Shown: piece after piece, positions 34,558 through 43,545 of the stretch
Position numbering within the stretch: position 1 is the first letter of the stretch
Layout of the letters: each line of letters starts with the position of its first letter
NCBI RefSeq assembly: GCF_016938855.1
Contig: NZ_JAFHAP010000009.1
Span: 120,590 to 184,589 of the forward strand
Origin: Polycladomyces zharkentensis
GTDB lineage: Bacteria; Bacillota; Bacilli; Thermoactinomycetales; JIR-001
Reading direction: 5' to 3'
Length of the DNA: 64,000 bases
The notes under the pieces: generated by a model
What the model was told of the DNA's origin: nothing
Seen by the model: only the letters and a program-made list of their open reading frames with translations
Database searches by the model: none
Translations under genes and position numbers: made by a program

Positions 34558-35510
34558 AGCCGTCACTGGAAGTGTTGGAGCCCGGTTTGTTGACAACGGT
34601 ACAGGACGGCGGCCGCTGGGGGTATCAACAGTATGGCATGGTTGTCTCCGGACCGATGGACCCCTTTGCTTTGCAGGCGGCCAATATTTTGGTCGGAAAC
34701 GACCGGGACGAAGCGGGGCTGGAAATTACCATGGGCCGTGCGGCATTCGGATTTCACCGGGATTGCCTCATCGCGATTGCCGGTGCCGATTTGGGAGCGA
34801 CGGTGGACGAAGAACCTGTTCCCATGTGGTGCGGGTTTACTGTGAAAAAAGGACAGGTATTGCGCTTTCAAGGGCCGGTGTGCGGCGTTCGTGCCTATCT
34901 GGCGGTTGCCGGCGGGATCGATGTGCCCGTGGTGATGGGAAGCAAATCGACGTATCTCCGCGGACGGATCGGCGGCTTGGGCGGCCGGGCGCTCCAGAAG
35001 GGAGATGCGTTGGCAGTTGGAACGGCGGCGGGAAACCTTCCGAAAGAGGGAAAAAGATGTTTGTCGCGGCGACACCTCCCCCGTTACGCTCGCAATCCCA
35101 CGGTACGAGTGGTGTTGGGACCGGATCATGAGGCATTTACCCAAGAGGGTGTCCGCACATTTTTGCATCACCGGTTTACCGTGACGACTCAAGCCGATCG
35201 CATGGGCTACCGCTTGCAGGGTCCGCGCATCACGCACCGTCGCGGGGCTGATATTTTCTCCGATGCAACGGTGATGGGCACGGTACAGGTGCCTGCCGAC
35301 GGTCAACCGATCATCTTGATGGCAGATCGGCAAACGACGGGCGGGTATGCCCGGATTGCCACCATCATTTCCGCGGATTTGCCATTGGTGGCTCAAACGC
35401 TTCCCGGCGGCGCCATTTCCTTTCATGCGGTGAGTGTGGAAGAGGCACAGCGGTTGGCGATGGAGAGAGAACAATTGCTGCGTTTGTTGATGGCAGGAGT
35501 GAGGAGTTGA
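34554..35510 (+). CDS. pxpC: 5-oxoprolinase subunit C
   Basis: KipA/allophanate-hydrolase-subunit-2 family subunit of 318 residues, partner of PxpB. LTTVQDGGRWGYQQYGM near the N-terminus, YLAVAGGID and TYLRGRIGGLGGR in the middle, DRMGYRLQGP and DRQTTGGYARIATI in the C-terminal half. The GTG start overlaps the pxpA stop. The order B-A-C is the common pxp operon arrangement. Confidence 0.93.
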   Translation: MKPSLEVLEPGLLTTVQDGGRWGYQQYGMVVSGPMDPFALQAANILVGNDRDEAGLEITMGRAAFGFHRDCLIAIAGADLGATVDEEPVPMWCGFTVKKGQVLRFQGPVCGVRAYLAVAGGIDVPVVMGSKSTYLRGRIGGLGGRALQKGDALAVGTAAGNLPKEGKRCLSRRHLPRYARNPTVRVVLGPDHEAFTQEGVRTFLHHRFTVTTQADRMGYRLQGPRITHRRGADIFSDATVMGTVQVPADGQPIILMADRQTTGGYARIATIISADLPLVAQTLPGGAISFHAVSVEEAQRLAMEREQLLRLLMAGVRS

Positions 35511-35542
35511 CCGGATTTAGCCGGATGGGAGGGGGAAAACGG

Positions 35543-36154
35543 ATGAATCACGAGACGAATCGGCAAATCTATCGAAGGTGGGCGCCGTTCTATGATTGGA
35601 TCATGCAAAACCGGTGGTTTGGTTCGGCTCGTCAGAGCATAGTGAAACGGGCCCGTCTACAACCGAATGAGCATCTCTTGCTGGTGGGGGTGGGAACGGG
35701 CCTGGATTTCGCCTATATTCCGGAGGGAGTACGGGTGACAGGGATCGATCTGTCTTCGGAAATGTTGGAACAGGCCCGCAAAAAGGTCCACCATTCGACC
35801 ATTCGCCTGCAACAGATGAACGCGGAAGCATTGACGTTTCCCGACGAAACCTTTGATGCCGTTTTTTTCAACCTGGTTTTGAGTGTCACCGAAAATCCGC
35901 GGCAAGCGTTGACGGAAGGTATCAGGGTGTTAAAAGGAAGCGGGCGAATCCTCATCTTTGATAAATTTCGACCTTCCAACAAGTCGCTCTCCCGGTTCAG
36001 TCAAATGCTAAACAAAATTACCCGAAAGTTGGGAACGGATGTAAACCGTTCCTTTGAAACGATCGCCCGAGATCTGCCGATTCATGTTGTGGGAAATGAA
36101 CCTTCCCTGTTTGGGGGAAGATACCGGATCATCGAACTTCGGAAAGGTATTTGA
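35543..36154 (+). CDS. Class I SAM-dependent methyltransferase
   Basis: Soluble methyltransferase of 203 residues with motif I LLVGVGTGLDFAYIP, the acidic ribose-binding residue in VTGIDLSSEMLEQAR, and post-I/II FDAVFFNLVLSVTENP. The overall layout resembles UbiE and phospholipid N-methyltransferase-like proteins. ATG 35543 has GGGAGGGGG. It follows pxpC closely and may be cotranscribed, but no functional link is known. Substrate not predictable. Confidence 0.82.
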   Translation: MNHETNRQIYRRWAPFYDWIMQNRWFGSARQSIVKRARLQPNEHLLLVGVGTGLDFAYIPEGVRVTGIDLSSEMLEQARKKVHHSTIRLQQMNAEALTFPDETFDAVFFNLVLSVTENPRQALTEGIRVLKGSGRILIFDKFRPSNKSLSRFSQMLNKITRKLGTDVNRSFETIARDLPIHVVGNEPSLFGGRYRIIELRKGI

Positions 36155-36186
36155 CTTTTGATTGAGATTTCACTTGCCTCCCTGAG

Positions 36187-36885
36187 GGTATGTTTGGTCA
36201 TTCCGCTAAGGGGCCAATGATTTTCCGGGTGAGTCCCGGGTGAGTGAAGACAGAAGCCACTGCCGAGCGAAATGCCGGAAAAGCACGTGCATCTAATCGG
36301 GGGCCATTTCCTCTGGAAGAATGGAAGAAGCGGCTGCCCGCATCCTGCCCCTCCCGGTACAGAGTGGTTTTACAGAAATGGCTGTCTGAAAGCCCACGGC
36401 GACCATAGGAAGTACCCCTGGGGTATTTGAATCGTGGAGAAAAGAAGTTTTGCCAGTTATCCCCTTCACAGGGATTGTCAGGGAAAACAAGGAATGTCAG
36501 AATCTTCATCGAGCTGTGCTCATCCTGCTGGTAGTAGGATTTAGTACGTCATAGTAGGAGGTTCTGGTGGCGAAGACTCCCACCGGGTAAAGCCATGAGC
36601 GTGAGTGAAGGAGAACCGGCGTACCGGTAATACCACGGGTACTTCCGTTGGTCGCAGGTACGCCGCCCAGGCGGGTACTTGCAGCGTTGCTGCAGAACTG
36701 CTTGGGACGGGGTGATGACACACCCCTGAACCTGGGCGTTGTCCAAAGCGGAAACGGACTGCGGACGCTAACGACCCAAGAATCCCACGTCTTCAGACGT
36801 GCGGAGTGCAAACTGCTTTCTTGCCGGGTGCAGGTGGAGCGAGCCGGTAAAGGGACAGGGGAAATCAGGCACGCCCTACAGTCGT
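36187..36885 (+). repeat. R2 repeat split by an IS200/IS605 relic
   Basis: The left part begins GGGTATGTTTGGTCA (36187). The right part carries GCAGGTGGAGCGAGCCGG and ends AATCAGGCACGCCC (to about 36884). These ends are inverted relatives of the R2 ends seen elsewhere. The segment 36365-36812 between them is IS-derived. The whole 700-base gap holds no intact gene, and the frames on either strand are not protein-like. Confidence 0.4.
36365..36812 (+). mobile_element. IS200/IS605 (tnpB-type) 3' relic with omega-RNA and right end
   Basis: About 450 bases closely matching 46207-46655. Conserved blocks are TGGCGAAGACTCCCAC, CCGGTAATACCACGGG, GTCGCAGGTACGCCG, CTTGGGACGGGGTGATGAC and CGGAAACGGACTGCGGACGC. 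The terminal hairpin CCCACGTCTTCAGACGTGCGG is followed by AGTGCAA, the usual right end of IS605-type elements where the tnpB guide RNA scaffold ends. No tnpB reading frame remains. Confidence 0.6.
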
Positions 36886-37478
36886 TTCGGCAGATGGTAT
36901 TGATACATCTCAAGCGCATTGGTGTGCTTCTTCAACACATGGGAGGTTTGCGGCTTGGCGTAGATGACGGGATAGTCGATTTCATCCATTTCCGGTCGAA
37001 CCGGGAATGCCAGTTTTTCCTCGTCGATCGAAAATTCGGCCTGCACGCCCGGTTTGTTGCCCCTGGCATCGAGACGTACCCATTTGTCTACGGTATCCAG
37101 GTAAAAGGCGTTCAATGCATGAACGGCGTACCCGGTGTCCGGGGTGTCACCCCGCGTCAACCGCTGATAGCAAAATCCCGTCGGAATCCCCTGCGCCCTC
37201 AGCAGGGCGGCCAGCAGATGGGATTTGGCATAACAAATTCCTTCTCCGTATTGCAAAACTTCCGATGCTTTGCAGGTTACTCTCGTACTTTGGATGTCCC
37301 AGGAGTGATCAATTTTGTCGCGTACAAACTCATATGCGATTCTCACCCGTTCCAGCGGTGAATGGTGTGCCGCTTGGATTTCCCGGACTTTCTCCTGGAT
37401 CAGGGGATGAGAGTAGTCCACTTCTTCCAGCTCATCCAAATAGTCTTTCAGATCGGCAGATTCGCAGAAGAGTTTCAT
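36876..37478 (-). CDS. Transglutaminase-like domain protein
   Basis: Predicted cytoplasmic protein of 200 residues with the transglutaminase/protease-like core: Cys in YGEGICYAKSHLLAALLRAQGIP, His in GYAVHALNAFYLD and Asp in WVRLDARGNKPG form the expected Cys-His-Asp triad. GGGAGGA precedes ATG 37478. The start overlaps the stop of the upstream MFS gene by 4 bases, so the two are translationally coupled. Substrate unknown. Such small stand-alone transglutaminase folds often act as peptidases or amidases. Confidence 0.85.
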   Translation of the reverse strand: MKLFCESADLKDYLDELEEVDYSHPLIQEKVREIQAAHHSPLERVRIAYEFVRDKIDHSWDIQSTRVTCKASEVLQYGEGICYAKSHLLAALLRAQGIPTGFCYQRLTRGDTPDTGYAVHALNAFYLDTVDKWVRLDARGNKPGVQAEFSIDEEKLAFPVRPEMDEIDYPVIYAKPQTSHVLKKHTNALEMYQYHLPKRL

Positions 37479-38716
37479 CCAACGTCCTCCCTTCTCTTTT
37501 TTGCAAGCAACAGTCCGTTTCCGAGCAACAACAGGACCAACAGCGACCAGGCAATAGAATAGGATGTGAGATCGGCGATCCACCCAAACAATGCCGGCGC
37601 CAGTATGATGGCAACCTGGTTCAGCGTCAATGCGTAGCTGACCATCAGTCCTTCCGATTGCGGCGGAGCCTGTTCCGCGACAGCCAGAAGAAATGAACTG
37701 AACCAACCGATGCCGAAAAAGCCCAACCAAGCGGACAGCACAAAGAGTGACCAGACGGGCGGGACGGCGGGCAGGAAAATCAGTGCGGTTACGCCGAACA
37801 CGGATGCCCATATTGACAGGTGAAGCACGGACTCCCTGTTTCCTCCCCACCACCGGTCGCTGATGTGAGCGAGGACAATTCTTCCCGCCATACCGGAGAT
37901 CAACGCGGTGGATAACAGCTGTCCTGCGATCACCAGTCCCGTTTTCTTTTCATTGCCGAAAAAAAGCATCAAATGACCCACCAGCACCATCTGTAACGTC
38001 ACCATGATCATACCGGTGCATAAAATGGGCAACATTTTGCGATTGCTGGTGATGGCCTTGATCTTTTGCCGGAAACGGCTGTTTGTCTGCCGTTGATGTT
38101 TGGGAGGAACCTGCGGTTCCCGATACAACGCCAGAAAGAGCAGGCCTCCGGCAACGGCAAGAACGGATTGCGCATACACGGCGGAAGGCCAACCGAAGTG
38201 AAGGGACAAGTATGGCAACAATGTGCCGCCGATGGCTCCCCCGATCGGGATGCCCGCTTGTCGCACGCCCATTGCCAGTCCTCTTTCCTTTTTCGGGAAC
38301 CAACGCAGAATCACCTTGCTTCCTCCGGGTTGGGCCGTACCGTACCAGATCCCGACGATGCCGAGCAACAACAGCAGCAGGAGGTAGTGAGTCGTAAAGG
38401 AGACAAGGAAAAACGTCATCCCCAACATACAAGCTCCCAGACTGACCAGCCACCGTTCCCCATATCGGTCCAATGCGTGGCCGATCAGGAGCATCGAGAG
38501 CAGAGGCCCGACTTGAACGGCAGACACCAACAGTCCGGCCTGCGCAGCGGACAATCCCCATTGTTTTTGCCAAATCGCCGCAAGGGGTCCCACTCCGTAG
38601 GTAACCAAGGTGGCCGTCGCTTGTACCCAAGTCGCCACCGCCAAAATCATCCAGCGATACGAAGAGGATGGTGGGGCTTCGAATCGATCTTGTTGCATGG
38701 ATGAATGGAGCTGCAC
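37475..38716 (-). CDS. MFS transporter (oxalate/formate antiporter-like)
   Basis: Membrane carrier of 413 residues, 12 hydrophobic segments. YGVGPLAAIWQKQWGLSAAQAGLLVSA at the first loop, GHALDRYGERW as the GxxxDRxGxR motif between helices 2 and 3, and GVRQAGIPIGGAIG in helix 5 are typical of MFS. A GTG start at 38716 has TAGGAGGA in front. A longer ATG frame to 38776 lacks a ribosome site. Coupled to the transglutaminase-like gene, which suggests a substrate imported and then cleaved (inference). AT-rich sequence upstream probably holds its promoter. Confidence 0.82.
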   Translation of the reverse strand: MQLHSSMQQDRFEAPPSSSYRWMILAVATWVQATATLVTYGVGPLAAIWQKQWGLSAAQAGLLVSAVQVGPLLSMLLIGHALDRYGERWLVSLGACMLGMTFFLVSFTTHYLLLLLLLGIVGIWYGTAQPGGSKVILRWFPKKERGLAMGVRQAGIPIGGAIGGTLLPYLSLHFGWPSAVYAQSVLAVAGGLLFLALYREPQVPPKHQRQTNSRFRQKIKAITSNRKMLPILCTGMIMVTLQMVLVGHLMLFFGNEKKTGLVIAGQLLSTALISGMAGRIVLAHISDRWWGGNRESVLHLSIWASVFGVTALIFLPAVPPVWSLFVLSAWLGFFGIGWFSSFLLAVAEQAPPQSEGLMVSYALTLNQVAIILAPALFGWIADLTSYSIAWSLLVLLLLGNGLLLAKKRREDVG

Positions 38717-38925
38717 TTTTGACAGTCCTCCTACTTGTTCAGTGTATAAGGGAGGAGATCGATCCTGGATTTTCAAGATCTCCGTACCTGCTGATCGGTT
38801 GAGGAGTCATGAACCTTGATATAGATGATAATATATTCTTTATATTTTTTGAAATGAATGATATTGATTGGATCGATCACAAAACATGATCATTGACAGT
38901 GAGGGTGGAGTCGTCGGATCAAGAA

Positions 38926-38965
38926 GACAGGTTGCCGTCCGCCGTAAACGGATCGGCAACCTGTC
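38926..38965 (-). terminator. Hairpin downstream of the ABC-F gene
   Basis: GACAGGTTGCCG pairs perfectly with CGGCAACCTGTC around a 16-base loop. The following bases on the minus strand are only moderately T-rich, so it is a weaker terminator or an mRNA end stabiliser. Confidence 0.55.
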
Positions 38966-38973
38966 GCACCTGT

Positions 38974-40875
38974 TCACTCCGCCATTTCTGCCCACTTTTC
39001 CGTTTTCTCATTCAGCTCTGTTTCTACCCGTTCCAACGCCTCCTGCAAGCGTCGGCTCTCTTCCGGATCGGTATAGACATCGGGTTGACACAGCTGTTCG
39101 TTGATATTGGCCCGTTGTTGTTCCAGCTCCTCGATTTCTTGCTCCAACCGGGCGATGATCTGTTGACGGCGGCGTTCCTCCTGCCGTTTTTTGCGGTTTT
39201 CTTCCCGATGCGCTTCCGCCGGTTTGACATCGTTTTGTACCGATTCAGACGTCTCTTCGATCCGTTTCGCCAAGTAATCGTCATAGTTACCGGGATAGGA
39301 TCGCACGCCGTTCGGTGACAGTTCCAAAATGCGGGTGGCCAGTCGGTTGATAAAGTACCGGTCATGGGAGACGAACAGCAAAGTCCCGGTATATGCTGCC
39401 AACGCTTCTTCCAACCGTTCTTTGCTTCGCATGTCCAAATGGTTGGTCGGTTCGTCCATCAGAAGAAAGTTGGCGCGGTTGAGCATTCGTTTGGCCAGGG
39501 ACAACCGGGCCTTTTCCCCGCCGCTCAACTCTTTGACCCGTTTGTACACGTCATCTCCCTGAAAGAGGAATTGTCCCAACACAGTGCGTATCCGGGTCAG
39601 GTTCAGCTCAGGGTGAGCATTCCACAGTTCATCCAGCACGGTGGATGACGGATCGAGTTCTTGTTGTTCCTGGTCGTAAAAGTCCAGTATGACACCGGTA
39701 CCCGTGCGAACATGTCCGTCCAACGGCGCAATCATGCCTGCGATGGTTTTGAGCAGGGTGGTTTTCCCTGTCCCGTTCGGACCGAGCAAGGCCACGCGTT
39801 CGCCGCGCTCCAGTTGAAAGGTGAGATTTTGGGCCAACGGAGTTGCGGGGTCATATCCGATGCACAGGTTTTCCACCTGCAACACTTGTCGACCGCTGGT
39901 GACGGACGTTTCGAAGCGGATGGCAGCCGCAGCGTCCGACCGGAACGGTTTCTCGATCCGTTCCATTTTCTCCAACGCCTTCTGCCGGCTTTGCGCCCGT
40001 TTGCTTGTGGAAGCGCGGGCGATGTTGCGCCGGATGAATTCTTCCATCTTTCGGATCTCTTCCTGTTGCTGCTCATAGACTTTTTCCAACTGTGCCAACA
40101 TCGCTTCTTTCTGACGGACATAAGCGGTATAATTGCCCGTATATTTCGTGGTCCGGCCTTGTTCAATCTCGTAGATGGTCTGGGCGAACCGGTCGAGAAA
40201 ATACCGGTCGTGGGAAATCACCAACAAGGCTCCGGGATAACTGGACAGCGTTTGCTCCAACCAGGCCAAGGCGTTCATATCGAGATAGTTGGTCGGCTCA
40301 TCCAGAATGAGTAGATCCGGCTCTTCCAAAAGCAGTTTGGCCAGTGCCAACCGAGTTTTTTGCCCGCCGCTCAAAGCGGAGCAACGCGTTTCGGTCCAGG
40401 GCAAATCCGCCAACCCCAAACCATGAAGCGCACCGCGAATCCGCGCTTCATAACCGTAACCCCCCGCTTCTTCAAAACGGGTTTGCAGGGCGGCGTATTG
40501 GTCCATGATCTGTTGGTATCGGACCGGGTTGGACAACACCTCGGCACTTCCCATCTCCTGCTCCATCCGGCGCAATTCCCGCTCCATAGCCCTTATGTGT
40601 TCAAACACGGAGAGCATCTCGTCCCACATGGTCCGGTCGCTTGCCAGTCCCGCGTCTTGAGCAAGATACCCGATCCGGGCATTTTTGGCCACATGTAACT
40701 CGCCGGAATCCGGCGGGATTTGGCCGATGAGGATCTTCACCAGCGTGGATTTGCCGGCGCCGTTGACACCGATCAGACCGATCCGTTCTTTTTCGCGAAT
40801 CATCAGATCAGCCTGCCTGAGAACGGGAGTGGCGCCGAACGATTTTACGATTCCTTTGGCTTGCAATAATACCAT
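38974..40875 (-). CDS. ABC-F family ATPase
   Basis: Soluble twin-ATPase protein of about 633 residues without membrane domains, acting at the ribosome in known members (EttA, Uup/YdiF, antibiotic protection). Domain 1: Walker A GVNGAGKSTLVKI, signature LSGGQKTRLALAK, Walker B LLILDEPTNYLD. Linker is rich in Lys, Glu and Gln (coiled coil). Domain 2: GPNGTGKTTLLKT, LSGGEKARLSLAK, FLLMDEPTNHLD. A C-terminal coiled coil (EENRKKRQEERRRQQ) follows. ATG 40875 fits the family N-terminus (VLLQAKGIVKSFG). Closest to the YdiF/YfmR type. Confidence 0.9.
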   Translation of the reverse strand: MVLLQAKGIVKSFGATPVLRQADLMIREKERIGLIGVNGAGKSTLVKILIGQIPPDSGELHVAKNARIGYLAQDAGLASDRTMWDEMLSVFEHIRAMERELRRMEQEMGSAEVLSNPVRYQQIMDQYAALQTRFEEAGGYGYEARIRGALHGLGLADLPWTETRCSALSGGQKTRLALAKLLLEEPDLLILDEPTNYLDMNALAWLEQTLSSYPGALLVISHDRYFLDRFAQTIYEIEQGRTTKYTGNYTAYVRQKEAMLAQLEKVYEQQQEEIRKMEEFIRRNIARASTSKRAQSRQKALEKMERIEKPFRSDAAAAIRFETSVTSGRQVLQVENLCIGYDPATPLAQNLTFQLERGERVALLGPNGTGKTTLLKTIAGMIAPLDGHVRTGTGVILDFYDQEQQELDPSSTVLDELWNAHPELNLTRIRTVLGQFLFQGDDVYKRVKELSGGEKARLSLAKRMLNRANFLLMDEPTNHLDMRSKERLEEALAAYTGTLLFVSHDRYFINRLATRILELSPNGVRSYPGNYDDYLAKRIEETSESVQNDVKPAEAHREENRKKRQEERRRQQIIARLEQEIEELEQQRANINEQLCQPDVYTDPEESRRLQEALERVETELNEKTEKWAEMAE

Positions 40876-41010
40876 GATTGAATCCCAACCTTTCCCACGT
40901 ATCACCAGTGTAGCCGAGCGATGGCCAAAGGGCAATCCGTAGGTGCGGGATCGGATGTCCGTACGATCAGAGGAAGCCGAAGACTTTTGTCAGCATTTCA
41001 TATATCAATA

Positions 41011-41027
41011 TGTTAGTTAATCTAACA
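41011..41027 (+). promoter_or_regulatory. TnrA/GlnR-type operator
   Basis: TGTTA-N7-TAACA is a perfect match to the TGTNA-N7-TNACA nitrogen box. It lies just upstream of the -35 element of the amtB promoter, the usual place for TnrA activation. Confidence 0.7.
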
Positions 41028-41034
41028 TAAACAG

Positions 41035-41063
41035 TTGATAAAAATGACATCATGATTTATACT
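41035..41063 (+). promoter_or_regulatory. Sigma-A promoter of amtB
   Basis: TTGATA (41035-41040) and TATACT (41058-41063) with 17 bases between, about 40 bases before the start codon and directly downstream of the TnrA/GlnR box. Confidence 0.65.
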
Positions 41064-41100
41064 CTCTATTAAGAAAATATGTGACTCGGGGGAAATAAAA

Positions 41101-42363
41101 GTGAGTATGACAGCGGGACTGAATACGGTATGGGTGGTTATGGCGGCCGCCATGGTGATTTTCATGGAGGGCGGCTTCAGTTTGCTGGAAGCAGGGTTTG
41201 TTCGCGGTAAAAACGCAGTCAATGCCACGATGAAGATCGTTGTGGATCTGACGTTTGGTGCACTGGCTTTTTATGTGATCGGGATTCATCTGATGTTTGG
41301 AAAAGATGTTTTCGGTGTCGTCGGTTCGGGCCGTGCGGCCGGTCCCGAAGGACTGCCGATGGAAGCCTATGTGTTGTTCCAAATCGGATTCGCCATCGCC
41401 GTTGCATCCATCATTTCCGGTGCTGTGGCGGAACGGGTGAAGTTTTCCTCATATATCGTAATCGTACTTGCCGTTTGTGGTTTGATGTATCCCATTTCCG
41501 GTCACTGGATTTGGTCGGCCGACGGGTGGCTGGCCCAAATGGGGATGAAAGATTTTGCCGGATCGGCGGCCATTCATGCGATGGGAGGGTTTGCCGCCCT
41601 TGCGCTGGCCATGATCTTGGGTCCGCGGGCCAACCGTTATGACCGGGAAGGCGATTTCGCTCCAAGCAACATCCCGTTGGCGGCCGCCGGAGGGTTTATT
41701 CTGTGGTTTGGATGGTTCGGATTTAATGCGGGCAGCACTTTGAACGCGATGGATGGACGGCTGGCGGACATTGCGCTGAATACGTTCATCGCCGCGGCCG
41801 CCGGTGGAGCGTCGGCAATCCTGTTCAGTGTCATGCGCCTGAAGACGGCCGATCCAGGAATGGCCATCAACGGGTTTCTGTCCGGTTTGGTGGCGATTAC
41901 GGCGGGATGCGCCTTCGTCTCCGCGACGACTGCTGTCGTGATCGGGTTGGTAGCCGGTATACTCGTGATCTTGGCCACTGAATGGGTGGATAAGCTGAAG
42001 GTGGACGATCCCGTGGGTGCCGTGGCCGTCCATGGATTTAACGGTGTGTTTGGGACCATCGCCGTCGGCTTGTTTGACCTGAAGGAAGGATTCCTGATCA
42101 CCGGTCAGACCCACTTGTTGACCGTGCAATTGACAGGGGCGGCAGCGGCTTCGGTTTGGGGATTTGTATCCGCCTTTGTCGTGGGCTTGTTGGTCAACAA
42201 ATTGATGGGGGTTCGGGTGTCCGCCGAGGAAGAAGAGCAAGGTCTCGATTTGGTGTATCACGGCATTGCTGCTGATGAGTCGGAGAAGGAGTCGCAACCG
42301 GCGCTGAGCGCGGTGCCTGCTCGGGCTGCGGCTTCATCAGGCGGCTTGGCATCGAGAGGCTGA
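41101..42363 (+). CDS. amtB: Ammonium transporter
   Basis: Amt/Rh channel of 420 residues with about 11 transmembrane helices. EGGFSLLEAGFVRGKNAVNATMK near the N-terminus (shown in parts), FAGSAAIHAMGGFAALA with the conserved pore His, WFGWFGFNAGSTLNA and the late VAVHGFNGVFGTIAVGLF with the second pore His are diagnostic. The start is GTG 41101 behind GGGGGAA, or ATG two codons later. No glnK follows; a strong terminator does. The upstream nitrogen box predicts induction under nitrogen limitation. Confidence 0.94.
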   Translation: MSMTAGLNTVWVVMAAAMVIFMEGGFSLLEAGFVRGKNAVNATMKIVVDLTFGALAFYVIGIHLMFGKDVFGVVGSGRAAGPEGLPMEAYVLFQIGFAIAVASIISGAVAERVKFSSYIVIVLAVCGLMYPISGHWIWSADGWLAQMGMKDFAGSAAIHAMGGFAALALAMILGPRANRYDREGDFAPSNIPLAAAGGFILWFGWFGFNAGSTLNAMDGRLADIALNTFIAAAAGGASAILFSVMRLKTADPGMAINGFLSGLVAITAGCAFVSATTAVVIGLVAGILVILATEWVDKLKVDDPVGAVAVHGFNGVFGTIAVGLFDLKEGFLITGQTHLLTVQLTGAAAASVWGFVSAFVVGLLVNKLMGVRVSAEEEEQGLDLVYHGIAADESEKESQPALSAVPARAAASSGGLASRG

Positions 42364-42387
42364 ATACCATAAAGATATTTTGTTACC

Positions 42388-42429
42388 CTCTCAGGCGGAT
42401 TCAAGTCTGAACCGCCTGAGAGTTTTTTT
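42388..42429 (+). terminator. Terminator of amtB
   Basis: CTCTCAGGCGG pairs perfectly with CCGCCTGAGAG around a 13-base loop and is followed by seven T. Confidence 0.85.
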
Positions 42430-42487
42430 GTGTATGGGATAAAACGGACGTCGAACGGGAAAAGGTTAATTGATGGCCGATCTTCAG

Positions 42488-42722
42488 GGCGTGTCTGGTT
42501 ATTCTGTAAGGAAGCCGTGTTTCCGGGTGAGTAAAGCAAGGGGCCGTCTGACTGAAGACTCGGAAGTACAGAATTGAAATCGCGTATTTACCTCAAAGCA
42601 AAGCGTACGCTGTCTGCGTCCTGTCACAGGGTAGGAGCAGTCATCATCTGCTTCTCTGCAGGGCACTGGCGAAATGAGCCGGAAAACAATGTGGACTGTG
42701 GACGCTATTCACCAGACACACC
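42488..42722 (+). repeat. Interspersed repeat R2 copy with inverted ends
   Basis: Left end GGGCGTGTCTGGTTATTC. The right end read on the other strand is GGGTGTGTCTGGTGAATAG. The interior AATGAGCCGGAAAACAATG is a degenerate form of the R2 core. It fills most of the 540-base gap between amtB and the cyclo-ligase gene. The remaining 180 bases show no gene. Confidence 0.5.
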
Positions 42723-42903
42723 CTGGTGATTTCTCGATTTCAGCAATCCTGTTTCCGCAATCAACCACACAGAGCGAAGATTGAAAGAGCCGTTCCGACC
42801 GAGAACAAGATATATTGGTTTTGAAGGCAGGATGCCTCCCTTTTCGATACAATAATGTAGAGTGAATGGAGAAATGCTGTTTGAGGACGGGAGGCGCGAC
42901 GCC

Positions 42904-43500
42904 GTGGATCAAAAAGAAGCAAAAAAACGGCTGCGATCACGACTGCTACGGTTGCGGCAGGCGATGGACACTGAGAAAACGCAGCGGTGGTCGCGGGCCA
43001 TCACGGAAACCCTGATAAACCTGGAAACGTTTCGGCGTGCTGGTACGGTCTTTTTTTACCTTCCCTTTCAGAAAGAAGTGGATACATGGGCTGCGATCCG
43101 GATTGCGTGGCAAGCGGGGAAGCGCGTGGTGGTGCCCAAGGCGGACCCAAAATCGAAAACGATGGAACTGTATGCGATCCATCCTGATACCCCGTTGACC
43201 AAGGGGGCATACGGAATCCTGGAACCGCCGGCAAAGGCCGGTCATGGCGTGATACCTGCCGCAGTGGACTTGGCTGTGGTGCCGGGGATTGGGTTTGACG
43301 AAAAGGGATACCGCCTCGGTTATGGGGGCGGTTATTATGACCGGTTTTTCTCCGGGGCGGGAGCCGACATGATCCGGATTGGTGTGGCTTATCCGTTTCA
43401 GATGGTGGCAACCGTGTTTCCTGAAGCGCACGATCAACGGATGCATGTTGTCATCACGCCGGAGCGGGTGTGGCATTTTGCCGAAGAAAGTGATCTGTGA
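42904..43500 (+). CDS. 5-formyltetrahydrofolate cyclo-ligase
   Basis: ATP-dependent recycling of 5-formyl-THF to methenyl-THF, cytoplasmic, 198 residues. Typical YgfA/MTHFS features: KRLRSRLLRLRQAM basic N-terminus, FFYLPFQKEVDTW, VVPGIGFDEKGYRLGYGGGYYDR (quoted in parts: VPGIGFDEKG and RLGYGGGYYDR) for ATP and folate binding. GTG 42904 is chosen because GGGAGGC precedes it and it gives the usual family length. ATG 42862 would add 14 unusual residues. Confidence 0.9.
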   Translation: MDQKEAKKRLRSRLLRLRQAMDTEKTQRWSRAITETLINLETFRRAGTVFFYLPFQKEVDTWAAIRIAWQAGKRVVVPKADPKSKTMELYAIHPDTPLTKGAYGILEPPAKAGHGVIPAAVDLAVVPGIGFDEKGYRLGYGGGYYDRFFSGAGADMIRIGVAYPFQMVATVFPEAHDQRMHVVITPERVWHFAEESDL

Positions 43501-43545
43501 CTACCCGGGCGGATTTACCGTTAAAATAGACAGGAGGGGGAGGAA

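Noticed and set aside
36506..36919. 137-residue minus-strand frame
   Set aside because: It is a translation of the omega-RNA relic; the same kind of frame appears opposite the second copy at 46037-46615.
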